The notes beneath the pieces were generated by a model. That model did no database searches, had not been told where the DNA came from, and saw only the letters and a program-made list of their open reading frames with translations. From Sphingobacterium nematocida (lineage in GTDB: Bacteria > Bacteroidota > Bacteroidia > Sphingobacteriales > Sphingobacteriaceae), in assembly GCF_900168125.1 (NCBI RefSeq), contig NZ_FUZF01000002.1, forward strand, positions 304,464 to 368,463: a stretch of DNA of 64,000 nt, given 5' to 3'. The position numbers and the translations under genes were made by a program. Each line of letters opens with the position of its first letter. Position 1 is the first letter of the stretch. Shown one piece after another: positions 1-8,526 of the stretch.

Positions 1-1854
1 GATGGATCATACATCGATTACACCGGTAATTCTAGTCGAGCAAATCCCTATTGGACACTTAATAAAACATTGAATGATAGTAAAAAGGTACGCACAGGAG
101 GATCAGCAAATTTGACATACAGGTTCAATGAGAATTGGTCGGCAAACGCATCGGCAGGAACTGATTTCTATAAGTTTGATTTTTTTAATTTCTACGATTT
201 ATATACGCCCAATAGAGCAGGTGGTTCATTACGTATGAATCAACTTAATGTAAGAGAGGACAACTTTCAAGCTTTGTTAAATTTCAGTAAGGATATTTCA
301 TCCAAATTTAAAGTGGATGCTATGGTCGGTGGAAATATCATGAAATTTAATCGAGATCAGACCTTGACAAATGGATCAGAGATTAATGCACCAGGTAAAG
401 CCTTGATTACTAATTTTAGAGAAGTACAGGTTGTTCCTTCTAATCCAAGAAAGGAAATTCAGTCTTTGTTTGGAAATGTAATGTTTGGCTATAATCAATT
501 TATGTTTTTAAACTTACAAGGTAGAAATGATTGGTCTTCTGCGCTTCCAAAAGGAAACAACAGTTATTTCTATCCGGCGGCTGATCTATCGGTCGTGCTT
601 TCAGATGCATTCAATTTCAGTTCGTCGGTTGTCAATTATGCGAAATTAAGAACCTCTTACGGCCAAGTTGGAAGTGATACCGATCCCTACAAAACAAGTT
701 TTATGTATAGCCTGACGGGGCAATCCATGAATGGATTGCCAATGGGTGAAATTTTAGGTGATGTTATTCCAAATGCTAAATTAAAGCCGCAACGCAAAAA
801 TTCCTTTGAAGTAGGGGCTGATCTAAGTTTTTTTCAAAATAGAATTGGTTTAGACTTCACTTACTACAATGAGATTACGAAAGATGTTCTGCTAGATATC
901 CCCGTAAATGAAACTACTGGTTTCCGCTTTGCGTCTTTAAACGCAGCAAAATTAAAAAATACCGGTGTTGAAATTTTATTGAAATCAACAGTATTGAGTT
1001 TAGAAAATAGTTTTAAATGGAATTTGAGTCTAAACTTTGCAAAGAACTATAATACCGTGCTCGATATAACAAGTGGATTGGATGCCTATACTGTTGCGGA
1101 AGCACGTTGGGCAGGAGCGACAATTATCGCTGAAAAGGGAAAACCATTTGGATCAATCATAGGACGGACGTTTGTGTTAGATGAACAAGGCAGAAGAGTG
1201 CATGATAATCAAGGTATCCCTATCTTTACTACTGATCCTGAGACACTAGCATCTACACTTCCTGATTGGACAGGTGGTATTACGAATTCCTTTCAATATA
1301 AAGGTTTTGAAATGCGTGCGGTTATTGATATTAGAAAGGGTGGAAGTATGTACTCCGTTACCAATCGGACCATGCATGAAAATGGTACCCATTTGAATAC
1401 GCAAGAAGGACGTGATAGTTGGAATGAATACAATCAGGAACGTAGGGCCTTACAAACAGCAGGAGGGGATCCTGAAACAATAAATCGAAATAATAGAGGT
1501 TTTATAGGTGCGGGTGTTAATGAAAACGGAGAAGTTAATAATATCGGGGTCGATCCTTATATCTATTGGCGTACTGTAGTTGATAACACTGCCGCTCCAT
1601 TTATATATGATGGGGGCTATGTGAAATTACGTGACGTAGGTTTAAGTTACACACTTCCTAAAGGTTTGATCAAGAATTTTCCACTACATAATCTATCATT
1701 GGGTGTTATTGGACGAAATTTATGGATAATTTCTAAGCATGTACCTAATATTGATCCGGAGTCAAATTACAATAATGGAAATGGGCAAGGGTTAGAATAT
1801 GGCTCTTTGCCAGGACGTAGAAGTATCGGTTTTAATTTGAAGGCTAGTTTTTAA
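1..1854 (+). CDS. SusC/RagA-family TonB-dependent outer-membrane transporter (3' part)
   Basis: The frame is open from base 1, so this is the C-terminal roughly 617 codons of a longer gene; signal peptide, carboxypeptidase-like domain and plug lie outside the window. A TTG at base 70 could mimic a start but the reading frame continues upstream of it. The visible part is beta-barrel, rich in alternating aromatic and polar strands (GRNDWSSALPKGNNSYFYPA, LRTSYGQVGSDTDPY, the PDWTGGITNSFQYKGFEM segment typical of SusC proteins) and ends in an aromatic F. SusC proteins import glycans or other oligomers through the outer membrane with TonB energy and a SusD lipoprotein lid. The SusD gene follows after 37 bases. 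The substrate cannot be told from sequence. Confidence 0.93.
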   Translation, partial: DGSYIDYTGNSSRANPYWTLNKTLNDSKKVRTGGSANLTYRFNENWSANASAGTDFYKFDFFNFYDLYTPNRAGGSLRMNQLNVREDNFQALLNFSKDISSKFKVDAMVGGNIMKFNRDQTLTNGSEINAPGKALITNFREVQVVPSNPRKEIQSLFGNVMFGYNQFMFLNLQGRNDWSSALPKGNNSYFYPAADLSVVLSDAFNFSSSVVNYAKLRTSYGQVGSDTDPYKTSFMYSLTGQSMNGLPMGEILGDVIPNAKLKPQRKNSFEVGADLSFFQNRIGLDFTYYNEITKDVLLDIPVNETTGFRFASLNAAKLKNTGVEILLKSTVLSLENSFKWNLSLNFAKNYNTVLDITSGLDAYTVAEARWAGATIIAEKGKPFGSIIGRTFVLDEQGRRVHDNQGIPIFTTDPETLASTLPDWTGGITNSFQYKGFEMRAVIDIRKGGSMYSVTNRTMHENGTHLNTQEGRDSWNEYNQERRALQTAGGDPETINRNNRGFIGAGVNENGEVNNIGVDPYIYWRTVVDNTAAPFIYDGGYVKLRDVGLSYTLPKGLIKNFPLHNLSLGVIGRNLWIISKHVPNIDPESNYNNGNGQGLEYGSLPGRRSIGFNLKASF

Positions 1855-1891
1855 GATCAATGTTATGATAGAATTAATAAAAAGAAATAGA

Positions 1892-3493
1892 ATGAAAAGA
1901 GTAACATATTTTTCGATGATAGCTTTGGCATTAGCCTTAGGCAGTTGTACAAAAGATCTTACTTCTCTTAATGATAATCCTGCTGGTTTTAGTTCGTTAG
2001 AACCAGGGTATCAATTTACGAAAGTTCAAGCCGGGTTAGCAGGAGATCGGACAGAGGTCTGGCGTACCAATTTATTATTAACCTCGCCTATGATTCAACA
2101 TTTAGGAGGGGCCTGGGGAATTCAAGCCGGTGGACAGTATAATATTTTTGAAAGGATCTATTGGGAGACCTTATGGAATACCGTATATCCACGTGACTTA
2201 AAAAATATACAAGATGTAGTCGACAAGACTAAATCAGATCCTGAGCAAGTTAATATGCATGCCGCGGCTAAAGTCATGCGTGTCTTTATCTATGCTAAGA
2301 TGACCGATTTGTATGGAGACATCCCTTATTCAGAAGCTATCAAAGGATATACTGAGGGAAAATTGATGGCAAAGTACGATAAGCAGGAAGATATCTACAT
2401 GGATTTTTTCAAAGAATTAGACGAAGCCAATACATTATTTGATTTGTCAAAAGCGAAGATAAAAGGAGATATTTTCTATGGCGGTGATGTCGCGAAATGG
2501 AAGCGATTTACCAATTCACTTCGATTACGGTTAGGTATGCGGGTGAGTAATGTAAATCCGGTAGAATCGAAAAAGCAAGTTGAAGCCGCATTAAAAGCTG
2601 GAGTGATGACGAGTAATGATGATATCGCCATGACTAAGCATATGTCCATAAATTATGCGGATGGTGAATTACGAGGCAATGGTGCTTCGCAGGTTTTTAA
2701 AGGTGGTGATAACTCTAATGGATTCAAATTAGTAACTACCTTGGTAGATTATATGAAAAATAGAAAGGATCCGCGATTACCGATTTATGGTGGTACCTAT
2801 TTAGGCGATGGGGTGATCGGTGTTTCAAGTACAGTGATTGATATTACCAAGATATTCCGTCCTATCGGAATTCGACCAGGATCAATGGGTTGGTCTGATT
2901 GGAATCCAGGTATAACAGACCCCGATGCGAATGGTGTAAAACATGTAGTTTCGAATACCTTTGCTTACGTTCAACCCAGTGTTTACGTTTCGGCGCTGAA
3001 TGCACCTTCGTTTCACTTGACTTATGCTGAAGTAGAGTTTTTAAAGGCGGAGGCTGCCCTAAGAGGTTGGGGGGGATTAGCTAATCCAGTTGATTTCTTT
3101 GACAGAGGAATAGAAGCTAGTTGTGCCATGATGTCGCTGTATCCCAATGCGCCAAGTATTGCCGCAGCGAATGTGGATGAATTGAAAAATGCTTATAAGC
3201 CATTCCCAACTACATTTGAAGGGGCGATGGACGCTATTCACGGACAGATGTGGGTAAACTTCTTTTTGAATGGTCCTGAGGCTTATTCGAATTACAGACG
3301 AACAGGATATCCATCGGTGGTAGTACCTTCAAAGCCACCAGCAAATTATACTACATCAACTAATGGTGTTATTCCAAAAAGATTTATCTATCCAATGAAT
3401 CAGGTATTGCAAAATAAGGAACAGTTGCAAATAGCACTTGACCGTATGGGGGGTAAAGATGATTGGTTATCACCTGTTTGGTGGGATAAATAG
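1892..3493 (+). CDS. SusD/RagB-family nutrient-binding outer-membrane lipoprotein
   Basis: 533 aa. The start at 1892 puts a clean lipoprotein signal at the N-terminus (hydrophobic stretch then LGSC, acylated Cys19); an upstream in-frame ATG at 1865 would add nine residues before it and is less likely. The body resembles the SusD-like_2 group: the TPR-type helical segment KMTDLYGDIPYSEAIKGYT near residue 130-150, and the late LTYAEVEFLKAEAALRGWG helix. It should sit on the cell surface as the hinged lid of the SusC transporter encoded just upstream. It belongs to the same operon as the arylsulfotransferase-like gene that begins four bases after its stop. Confidence 0.93.
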   Translation: MKRVTYFSMIALALALGSCTKDLTSLNDNPAGFSSLEPGYQFTKVQAGLAGDRTEVWRTNLLLTSPMIQHLGGAWGIQAGGQYNIFERIYWETLWNTVYPRDLKNIQDVVDKTKSDPEQVNMHAAAKVMRVFIYAKMTDLYGDIPYSEAIKGYTEGKLMAKYDKQEDIYMDFFKELDEANTLFDLSKAKIKGDIFYGGDVAKWKRFTNSLRLRLGMRVSNVNPVESKKQVEAALKAGVMTSNDDIAMTKHMSINYADGELRGNGASQVFKGGDNSNGFKLVTTLVDYMKNRKDPRLPIYGGTYLGDGVIGVSSTVIDITKIFRPIGIRPGSMGWSDWNPGITDPDANGVKHVVSNTFAYVQPSVYVSALNAPSFHLTYAEVEFLKAEAALRGWGGLANPVDFFDRGIEASCAMMSLYPNAPSIAAANVDELKNAYKPFPTTFEGAMDAIHGQMWVNFFLNGPEAYSNYRRTGYPSVVVPSKPPANYTTSTNGVIPKRFIYPMNQVLQNKEQLQIALDRMGGKDDWLSPVWWDK

Positions 3494-3497
3494 ACCA

Positions 3498-4847
3498 ATG
3501 AAAACCTATTATTTTTACTTATATATACTGTTGTTTTCCCTTTGTGCGCTCGTATCTTCGAGTTGCACAAAGGGCACTCCACAGGACGATACTTTGATTG
3601 AGCAAGTCAAGGTCTTAAACGATGAGAATTCTGCGCTGTCGGCACGAATAATTATAGAGTTAACACGATCTGATGTTGTCTCTCTGCGATATCGAATAAA
3701 GGGAAGTGAGGAGAATTGGAAAATTGTGAGCGCTGAGAAGTCTCTTTTTAAACATCGAATCCCCTTATTGCATTTGCTGGAAAATACCGTTTATGAATTT
3801 GATGTTTTGATAAATGGAAAAAGTGTTTCTGGTTTAAGAAATTTTACCACGGCTAAAATTCCGCAATGGGTAAAAGACTTTTACAATTCCAATGATGAAG
3901 GAATAGTTAATCAATCGGAAGGTTATTTTTTGTTTTCTAATATGACAAGTCCTAGCTGTACGTATGTATTGGATCATCGGGGTCAATTAGTTTGGTATCG
4001 TGTAGGTCCAAATGTTGTAAAATCGGTTCATATGACTGCTGATCATGCTATACTAATGATCGAAGATGAAAATAAAACAAATTATGCAGACGGTAATATT
4101 GTTCTCAAATGTAACTTAGCTGGAGATACTCTGTTTTATGGAAAGGTAGGCAATAAGGGCTTTGATCAAATGGTTCATCATGATTTAAAACAAAATAATG
4201 CGGGTAATTATGTGTTAATTACAAATACTTTTAAAGATGGCAGGATTTGGGATGGTTTAGTGCAGTGGAGTAGTTCAGGAAGCAAAATTTGGGAATGGAA
4301 TACGAGTGAGTTCGAGACCTATTTTCCATCTTCTTTTGAAGGGCAACCTTGGGTTAATTCGGTATTTATAGATCAGGACGATCATTACTTAATATCGCTT
4401 CGTGCTATCCATCAAATATGGAAAGTTCACTCCAAAAGCGGAGAGGTGATTTGGCGATTGGGAGAAAATGGAGATTTAGTAATGGATCGTTCATCTGAAT
4501 TTGTACTGCAGCATTATGCTCATCGAAATCATAAAGGTGATATTATGCTATTTGATAATGGCCATACAAAAAGACCTTACTCTCGTATATTAGCTTTTGA
4601 GATAGATGAAAGATTAAAAGTTGCAAAAACCAAAATAGTTGTAAATGTCCCATCTACTTATTACTCGCCCATAATGGGAAGTGTTATTTTGATGAAGGAC
4701 AATAGTTTATTAGTAACAAGTTCTACTACGGGTACGTTTATGAAGTTGGACTTGACGGGTAAACTTCTTTGGAAAAAGAAAGTCAACGGGATGCTTTATC
4801 GCGTGGAGTATTTGGATGTTTTTAATGGTATGCTCGGGAACTTTTAA
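3498..4847 (+). CDS. Arylsulfotransferase (ASST)-like lipoprotein
   Basis: 449 aa from the ATG at 3498; the open frame runs further upstream inside susD, but only this start gives a lipoprotein signal (VSSSC, Cys23) and sits four bases after susD. After a short Ig/fibronectin-like region (about 35-120) comes a beta-propeller of the ASST family. Motifs that match bacterial arylsulfate sulfotransferases are the HHDL histidines (about 227-228), H342 in the QHYAHRNHKGD segment, and the FDNGH...YSRILAFEID block with its arginine. The known family moves sulfate from one phenol to another. Here it is the third gene of a susCD operon, so it may act on the imported ligand. Many Bacteroidota homologues are uncharacterised, so the reaction is inferred. 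Confidence 0.8.
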   Translation: MKTYYFYLYILLFSLCALVSSSCTKGTPQDDTLIEQVKVLNDENSALSARIIIELTRSDVVSLRYRIKGSEENWKIVSAEKSLFKHRIPLLHLLENTVYEFDVLINGKSVSGLRNFTTAKIPQWVKDFYNSNDEGIVNQSEGYFLFSNMTSPSCTYVLDHRGQLVWYRVGPNVVKSVHMTADHAILMIEDENKTNYADGNIVLKCNLAGDTLFYGKVGNKGFDQMVHHDLKQNNAGNYVLITNTFKDGRIWDGLVQWSSSGSKIWEWNTSEFETYFPSSFEGQPWVNSVFIDQDDHYLISLRAIHQIWKVHSKSGEVIWRLGENGDLVMDRSSEFVLQHYAHRNHKGDIMLFDNGHTKRPYSRILAFEIDERLKVAKTKIVVNVPSTYYSPIMGSVILMKDNSLLVTSSTTGTFMKLDLTGKLLWKKKVNGMLYRVEYLDVFNGMLGNF

Positions 4848-4848
4848 T

Positions 4849-4888
4849 TAATCAAAAAGGAGACTGTACCTAGTCTCCTTTTTGATTA
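4849..4888. terminator. Bidirectional intrinsic terminator
   Basis: Perfect 17-bp inverted repeat (4849-4865 with 4872-4888, loop of six bases) flanked by A- and T-runs, so it can work on both strands. It starts two bases after the stop of the ASST-like gene and contains the stop codon of the convergent lipoprotein gene. Confidence 0.9.
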
Positions 4889-5308
4889 GTTTCCAACTTC
4901 TGTGTCCGTCAACACGACTTTTATATACATGTCTTCAGGCGGGTTTACTGTATTTCCAGTACCAATATCTTCAGCGAAGATTCTAACTACCCCAATAGAG
5001 TAATTTGCACTGTAGTCATAGTCTGCGATTGTCGCAGGAATAATTTCGTAGGTTGTTTTGTTATTGTCATACGATATAGCTACACTTACATGGCCATCTT
5101 GAAAGTAGCGGTCATCTAAGTCTGTTATATTTTGTCTATATTCATATGTGTTTGTGCCATTTATCCTAACCCATTGACTGGACTTTACAGGATACACATA
5201 ACTAACTCCTGGAAGGGAGTTGTTGTTTGTGATATACTCCTTTGTACAGGAGCTTAAAGTAGCTAAGGATGCGCCTGCTATAGCGAGTGCGAGTAGTATT
5301 CGTTTCAT
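4886..5308 (-). CDS. Hypothetical lipoprotein, 140 aa
   Basis: The N-terminus is a typical Bacteroidota lipoprotein signal ending in LSSC (Cys21) followed by TKEY. The mature part (about 120 aa) is polar, Tyr/Asp/Asn-rich and predicted mainly beta (SSQWVRINGTNTYEYRQN, GHVSVAISYDN). I recognise no named family. It is transcribed alone, with the shared terminator at its 3' end and a 165-base gap upstream before the next minus-strand gene, so it is probably monocistronic. It is likely an envelope protein of unknown function. Confidence 0.8.
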   Translation of the reverse strand: MKRILLALAIAGASLATLSSCTKEYITNNNSLPGVSYVYPVKSSQWVRINGTNTYEYRQNITDLDDRYFQDGHVSVAISYDNNKTTYEIIPATIADYDYSANYSIGVVRIFAEDIGTGNTVNPPEDMYIKVVLTDTEVGN

Positions 5309-5416
5309 ATTTTCAAAGTAAAGTTAAAAATCAATTTAATATGTATCTTTCGAAGATAAGACACGTTCTATCTCCATAAGTTTAAAATTAAGCAAAAATT
5401 TTGCCATAAAAGTATA

Positions 5417-5459
5417 ATGGCCTGAAATCCGCTATGTATATGTAGGAATTCAGGTCATC
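5417..5459 (-). terminator. Likely terminator of the 5474-6283 gene
   Basis: Imperfect inverted repeat, 5417-5430 with 5446-5459 (two mismatches), followed on the minus strand by an A/T-rich run containing TTTT. It lies directly downstream of the minus-strand lipoprotein gene that ends at 5474. Confidence 0.5.
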
Positions 5460-5473
5460 ATTATTGTCGATTA

Positions 5474-6283
5474 TTATGGCAACAGGCTTATTTTTCGCTC
5501 TACCGATACATTATCTCCCATCAAAGCATTTCCGGCTTTATCAACAAGGGTAAGCCTGATTGTATTTTCTCCCATAGGAAGATTAAGGATTTCATAAGGT
5601 GTCCATTGATCAAGAAGAAATTCTTGTCCATTAATGTTGGCTTTGACCTTATTTCCGTCTGCTGCTAGTGTTGTGTTTTCTATAAAAAAGTCTAATAATA
5701 CAGTCTTTGTATCCGCTCCTTTGTATTCTCCCTTGGGTCTACTGTAGAATAGGGAAGGTTCGGTTACTTTAGGCAGCTCTTCTATCTTTGCATACGCATT
5801 GATTTTGAATTTTACAAGTTTTGATGCATTTGCTGTTTTAATGGATTCGTGAAAGGATCTAGATAGAAAAGACATTAAATAATGCTCCGAATTGAGCGGT
5901 ACGGTAGTCGTATGTTCGGGTTTGTACAATGCAGCATACGGTGTATTATCTAATATAAAATGGATATGCTGTCCTTCATGAGAGTTGGCCATATGATGGG
6001 TGTGCTCTGTCTGTTCGGTAAGGTTGAAATTATGGACATTATATTTAACATTAAGTTTGGCTGAGTCGGTGCCGATTTTTTCAGCTGTAATACTGGAAAT
6101 ACTTAAAGTGGCTTCGGGAAAATCTTTTGCATGAGCAATGGGGTTTACAGCAATAGCTCCTACTGAATCTTTTAAGGCAGTACTGTCCTTCACTTCGCCG
6201 GCTGTATTTTTTGTTGGATTGTTACAAGCGCTAAATAGAGCAAGAACTGTTAAGGCTGTCAAGCTAAATATTTGATATTTCAT
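5474..6283 (-). CDS. Hypothetical lipoprotein with His-rich motif
   Basis: 269 aa. Lipoprotein signal with FSAC (Cys20). Residues 94-108 hold a cluster of histidines (EHTHHMANSHEGQHIHF), followed by a pattern (FILDNTPYAALYKPEHTT, then YLMSFLSRSFHES) that recalls small Bacteroidota envelope proteins annotated as phosphopeptide-binding or DUF4399-like; I hold that only as a resemblance. The C-terminal half reads as an Ig-like beta domain that ends in MGENTIRLTLVDKAGN, a fold often used for binding. The His cluster might bind a metal. No operon partner: flanked by its own terminator and by the hemL terminator upstream. Confidence 0.75.
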   Translation of the reverse strand: MKYQIFSLTALTVLALFSACNNPTKNTAGEVKDSTALKDSVGAIAVNPIAHAKDFPEATLSISSITAEKIGTDSAKLNVKYNVHNFNLTEQTEHTHHMANSHEGQHIHFILDNTPYAALYKPEHTTTVPLNSEHYLMSFLSRSFHESIKTANASKLVKFKINAYAKIEELPKVTEPSLFYSRPKGEYKGADTKTVLLDFFIENTTLAADGNKVKANINGQEFLLDQWTPYEILNLPMGENTIRLTLVDKAGNALMGDNVSVERKISLLP

Positions 6284-6362
6284 AACATCTATGTTTACGT
6301 GATTATTTAATATAACGTATACAACAAGTAGATACAGCTATTTGTTTTTGGAAGGCAAAAAA

Positions 6363-6392
6363 AATAGGCTTCCCGATTGCAGGAAGCCTATT
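6363..6392 (-). terminator. Intrinsic terminator of hemL
   Basis: Perfect 11-bp stem (6363-6373 with 6382-6392, eight-base loop GC-rich at its base) followed on the minus strand by a run of eight U residues. It lies 27 bases after the hemL stop. Confidence 0.9.
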
Positions 6393-6418
6393 CTGTTTCT
6401 ATAAATTTTATGTTGGGG

Positions 6419-7729
6419 CTATGCTTCAAAAGCGATTAGCAACGATTCTTTGATTGATGTGATAGCCGTAGCTAAATCTTCTGTGCTATGTGCTGCAGAA
6501 ATAAAGCCTACCTCATACCCGGAAGGACCGAAATAGATTCCACGATTCAGCAATTCTCTGTGCATCTTTTTATAGTAAAGCATAGAGTTCGGGTCTATTT
6601 GATCTGCACGTTGAATTTTTTCTTTGGCTTCGAAAGCAAACCAAAATATAGAACCTACTGTAGAAATCTGTACATCAAGTTTGTGCTCAATTATGAATGC
6701 CTGTATTTCTGCTACAAAAGACTGTGTGGTTTGCTCTAACCGCTCATAGAAACCAGGCTGTGATAAGATCCGTAAGGCCGCAATCCCCGCTGCCATGGCC
6801 ACAGGATTTCCAGAAAGGGTACCTGCTTGATAAACATTTCCATCGGGAGATATATTAGACATTATTTCTGCTGATGCTCCGTAGGCTCCTACGGGCATCC
6901 CGCCACCGATGATCTTACCATAGGTAAGGATATCTGGCTGTATATCGTAGTGCTTGGCTGCTCCCTCAAAACCTAGACGAAAGCCGGTTATAACCTCATC
7001 AAATATTAACAAAGAACCGTTCTCTTTAGTGATATCACGCAAGAATTGAATATATGATTTGTCCTGGATAAGGAGCCCATTGTTTGCAGGTATTCCTTCG
7101 ATAATAACTGCAGCGATCTGGTCTTTAAAGTCGACAAAGACTTTTTCCAATGCCACTTTGTCGTTTAATGCGATTACGATGGTCTCGTCGGCAAAAGACT
7201 TTGGAACGCCAGCGGATGACGTTTCTCCAAAAGTGACTAAACCGGACCCTGCTTTTACTAGGAGAGAATCGGAGTGACCATGGTAGCAGCCTTCAAATTT
7301 TACAATCTTGTCCCTTCTGGTATATCCACGGGCCAATCTTATAGCAGACATTACCGCTTCTGTTCCAGAGCTTACGAAACGTATCTTCTCGATATATGTA
7401 TTGTTCGTTAAAATAAGTTCGGCCAATTCGTTTTCTAAACGGGTGGGGGCTCCAAAACTTAGACCTTTGCCCAGCTGAGCTTGTACCGCTTCGCGAACTT
7501 CTGAATTATTGTGTCCTAAGATCAAAGGGCCCCAAGAGCAACAAAAATCTATAAATTCGTTGCCATCGGCATCCCATAAATGAGAACCATCACCGCGCTC
7601 AATAAAAAGAGGACTACCGTACACCGATTTGAATGCACGCACCGGAGAATTTACACCTCCAGGGAAATAGTTCTTTGCTTTTTCGAAAAGTTCAGATGAC
7701 TTTTCTCTTGATATATCTTGTACTTTCAT
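6419..7729 (-). CDS. hemL: Glutamate-1-semialdehyde 2,1-aminomutase
   Basis: 436 aa, the usual family length. A fold-type I PLP enzyme that converts glutamate-1-semialdehyde to 5-aminolevulinate in the C5 tetrapyrrole pathway in the cytoplasm. Visible signatures are the N-terminal YFPGGVNSPVRAF block, VSSGTEAVMSAIRLARG for phosphate binding (about 119-135), the IFDEVITGFR aspartate (D244) and the PLP lysine K272 in TYGKIIGGGMPVGAYG. It is the last of the minus-strand heme genes (hemA, hemC-hemD, hemB, then hemL after an oppositely oriented gene). A TACCTTTG -7 box lies on the minus strand at 7756-7749, so it probably has its own promoter; no matching -33 box was found. Confidence 0.97.
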   Translation of the reverse strand: MKVQDISREKSSELFEKAKNYFPGGVNSPVRAFKSVYGSPLFIERGDGSHLWDADGNEFIDFCCSWGPLILGHNNSEVREAVQAQLGKGLSFGAPTRLENELAELILTNNTYIEKIRFVSSGTEAVMSAIRLARGYTRRDKIVKFEGCYHGHSDSLLVKAGSGLVTFGETSSAGVPKSFADETIVIALNDKVALEKVFVDFKDQIAAVIIEGIPANNGLLIQDKSYIQFLRDITKENGSLLIFDEVITGFRLGFEGAAKHYDIQPDILTYGKIIGGGMPVGAYGASAEIMSNISPDGNVYQAGTLSGNPVAMAAGIAALRILSQPGFYERLEQTTQSFVAEIQAFIIEHKLDVQISTVGSIFWFAFEAKEKIQRADQIDPNSMLYYKKMHRELLNRGIYFGPSGYEVGFISAAHSTEDLATAITSIKESLLIAFEA

Positions 7730-7870
7730 GTTTTGTCCAAAAATTAAACAAAGGTATTTATTAATTTTTTATTGAAGTTCATTTATGTGTCAATAAAGTT
7801 CGTCGTATATTTTCCATTTTTGAAGCTCAGTTTTTTATACTATATTTAAGTGTAATATGAGTTGACGATT

Positions 7871-8491
7871 ATGATACTAAAAATGTTATCCTGCGTATTT
7901 TTCTTGTTCCTCTCGACGCATTTATTGTCCCAAAATAGAGTTTTCGAAGATTTGGATGGTAATCGAATCTCAAAAGAAGATTTTTTTAATATTATACATA
8001 ATTCAGGGAATCTTTACGCTTATAAAGCCTTACATGATACTGTTATAACATTTTTATATGCTGGAAGCAGAGACTTTGAAGGAAAGCTACTTGAAGGTGA
8101 TTTTCAAGCGTTAAAAAAACTTTATCATTCTAATGAGAAGGGGTTTCCAATTATAATACAATATTTTCCGGGGGTTGACGACTGCAGTCAACACTTTATT
8201 TCTAGAAGACAGGAAATGATTAGGTTTCTTAAAGATAAAGACAGAAAAATTGCTAAAGGAAAAAAGAATCTTTTTAGTGTTTATAAATCGAATAAGGGTA
8301 TTGAAATACTTTCAGAACAATTAAAATGGAGACCTGATAAGAGTAATTTGATTGAACATTTGTTTTTTCCTTATCATTTCCCCTGTGGGTCATACGTTGT
8401 TGTGAATGAAAAGGGAAGCTATCGAGGATATTTTGGAGAATACGGAGCTAACCAAATTCTGGAGGATTATAAAATACTTAAACTAGATTAG
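7871..8491 (+). CDS. Hypothetical secreted protein inserted between hemB and hemL
   Basis: 206 aa from the ATG at 7871; the open frame begins nine bases earlier at a TTG that is not needed. The N-terminus is a signal peptide (hydrophobic residues about 4-18, likely cut near LLSQ). The rest is lysine- and aromatic-rich with no family I recognise; two cysteines survive in the mature part (DDCSQH and PCGSY), which might form a disulfide. It is the only plus-strand gene within the heme cluster and ends in a perfect terminator shared with hemB. Its function is unknown and unrelated-looking to heme synthesis. Confidence 0.75.
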   Translation: MILKMLSCVFFLFLSTHLLSQNRVFEDLDGNRISKEDFFNIIHNSGNLYAYKALHDTVITFLYAGSRDFEGKLLEGDFQALKKLYHSNEKGFPIIIQYFPGVDDCSQHFISRRQEMIRFLKDKDRKIAKGKKNLFSVYKSNKGIEILSEQLKWRPDKSNLIEHLFFPYHFPCGSYVVVNEKGSYRGYFGEYGANQILEDYKILKLD

Positions 8492-8525
8492 GGCCCCGTT
8501 AAATTAACGAGGCCCTAATCTAGTT
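8481..8525. terminator. Bidirectional intrinsic terminator
   Basis: Perfect 15-bp stem (8481-8495 with 8511-8525); the 15 bases between can fold further through CGTTAA/TTAACG, making an almost continuous palindrome. It overlaps the last codons of the plus-strand gene and ends two bases before the hemB stop codon. Confidence 0.85.
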
Positions 8526-8526
8526 A

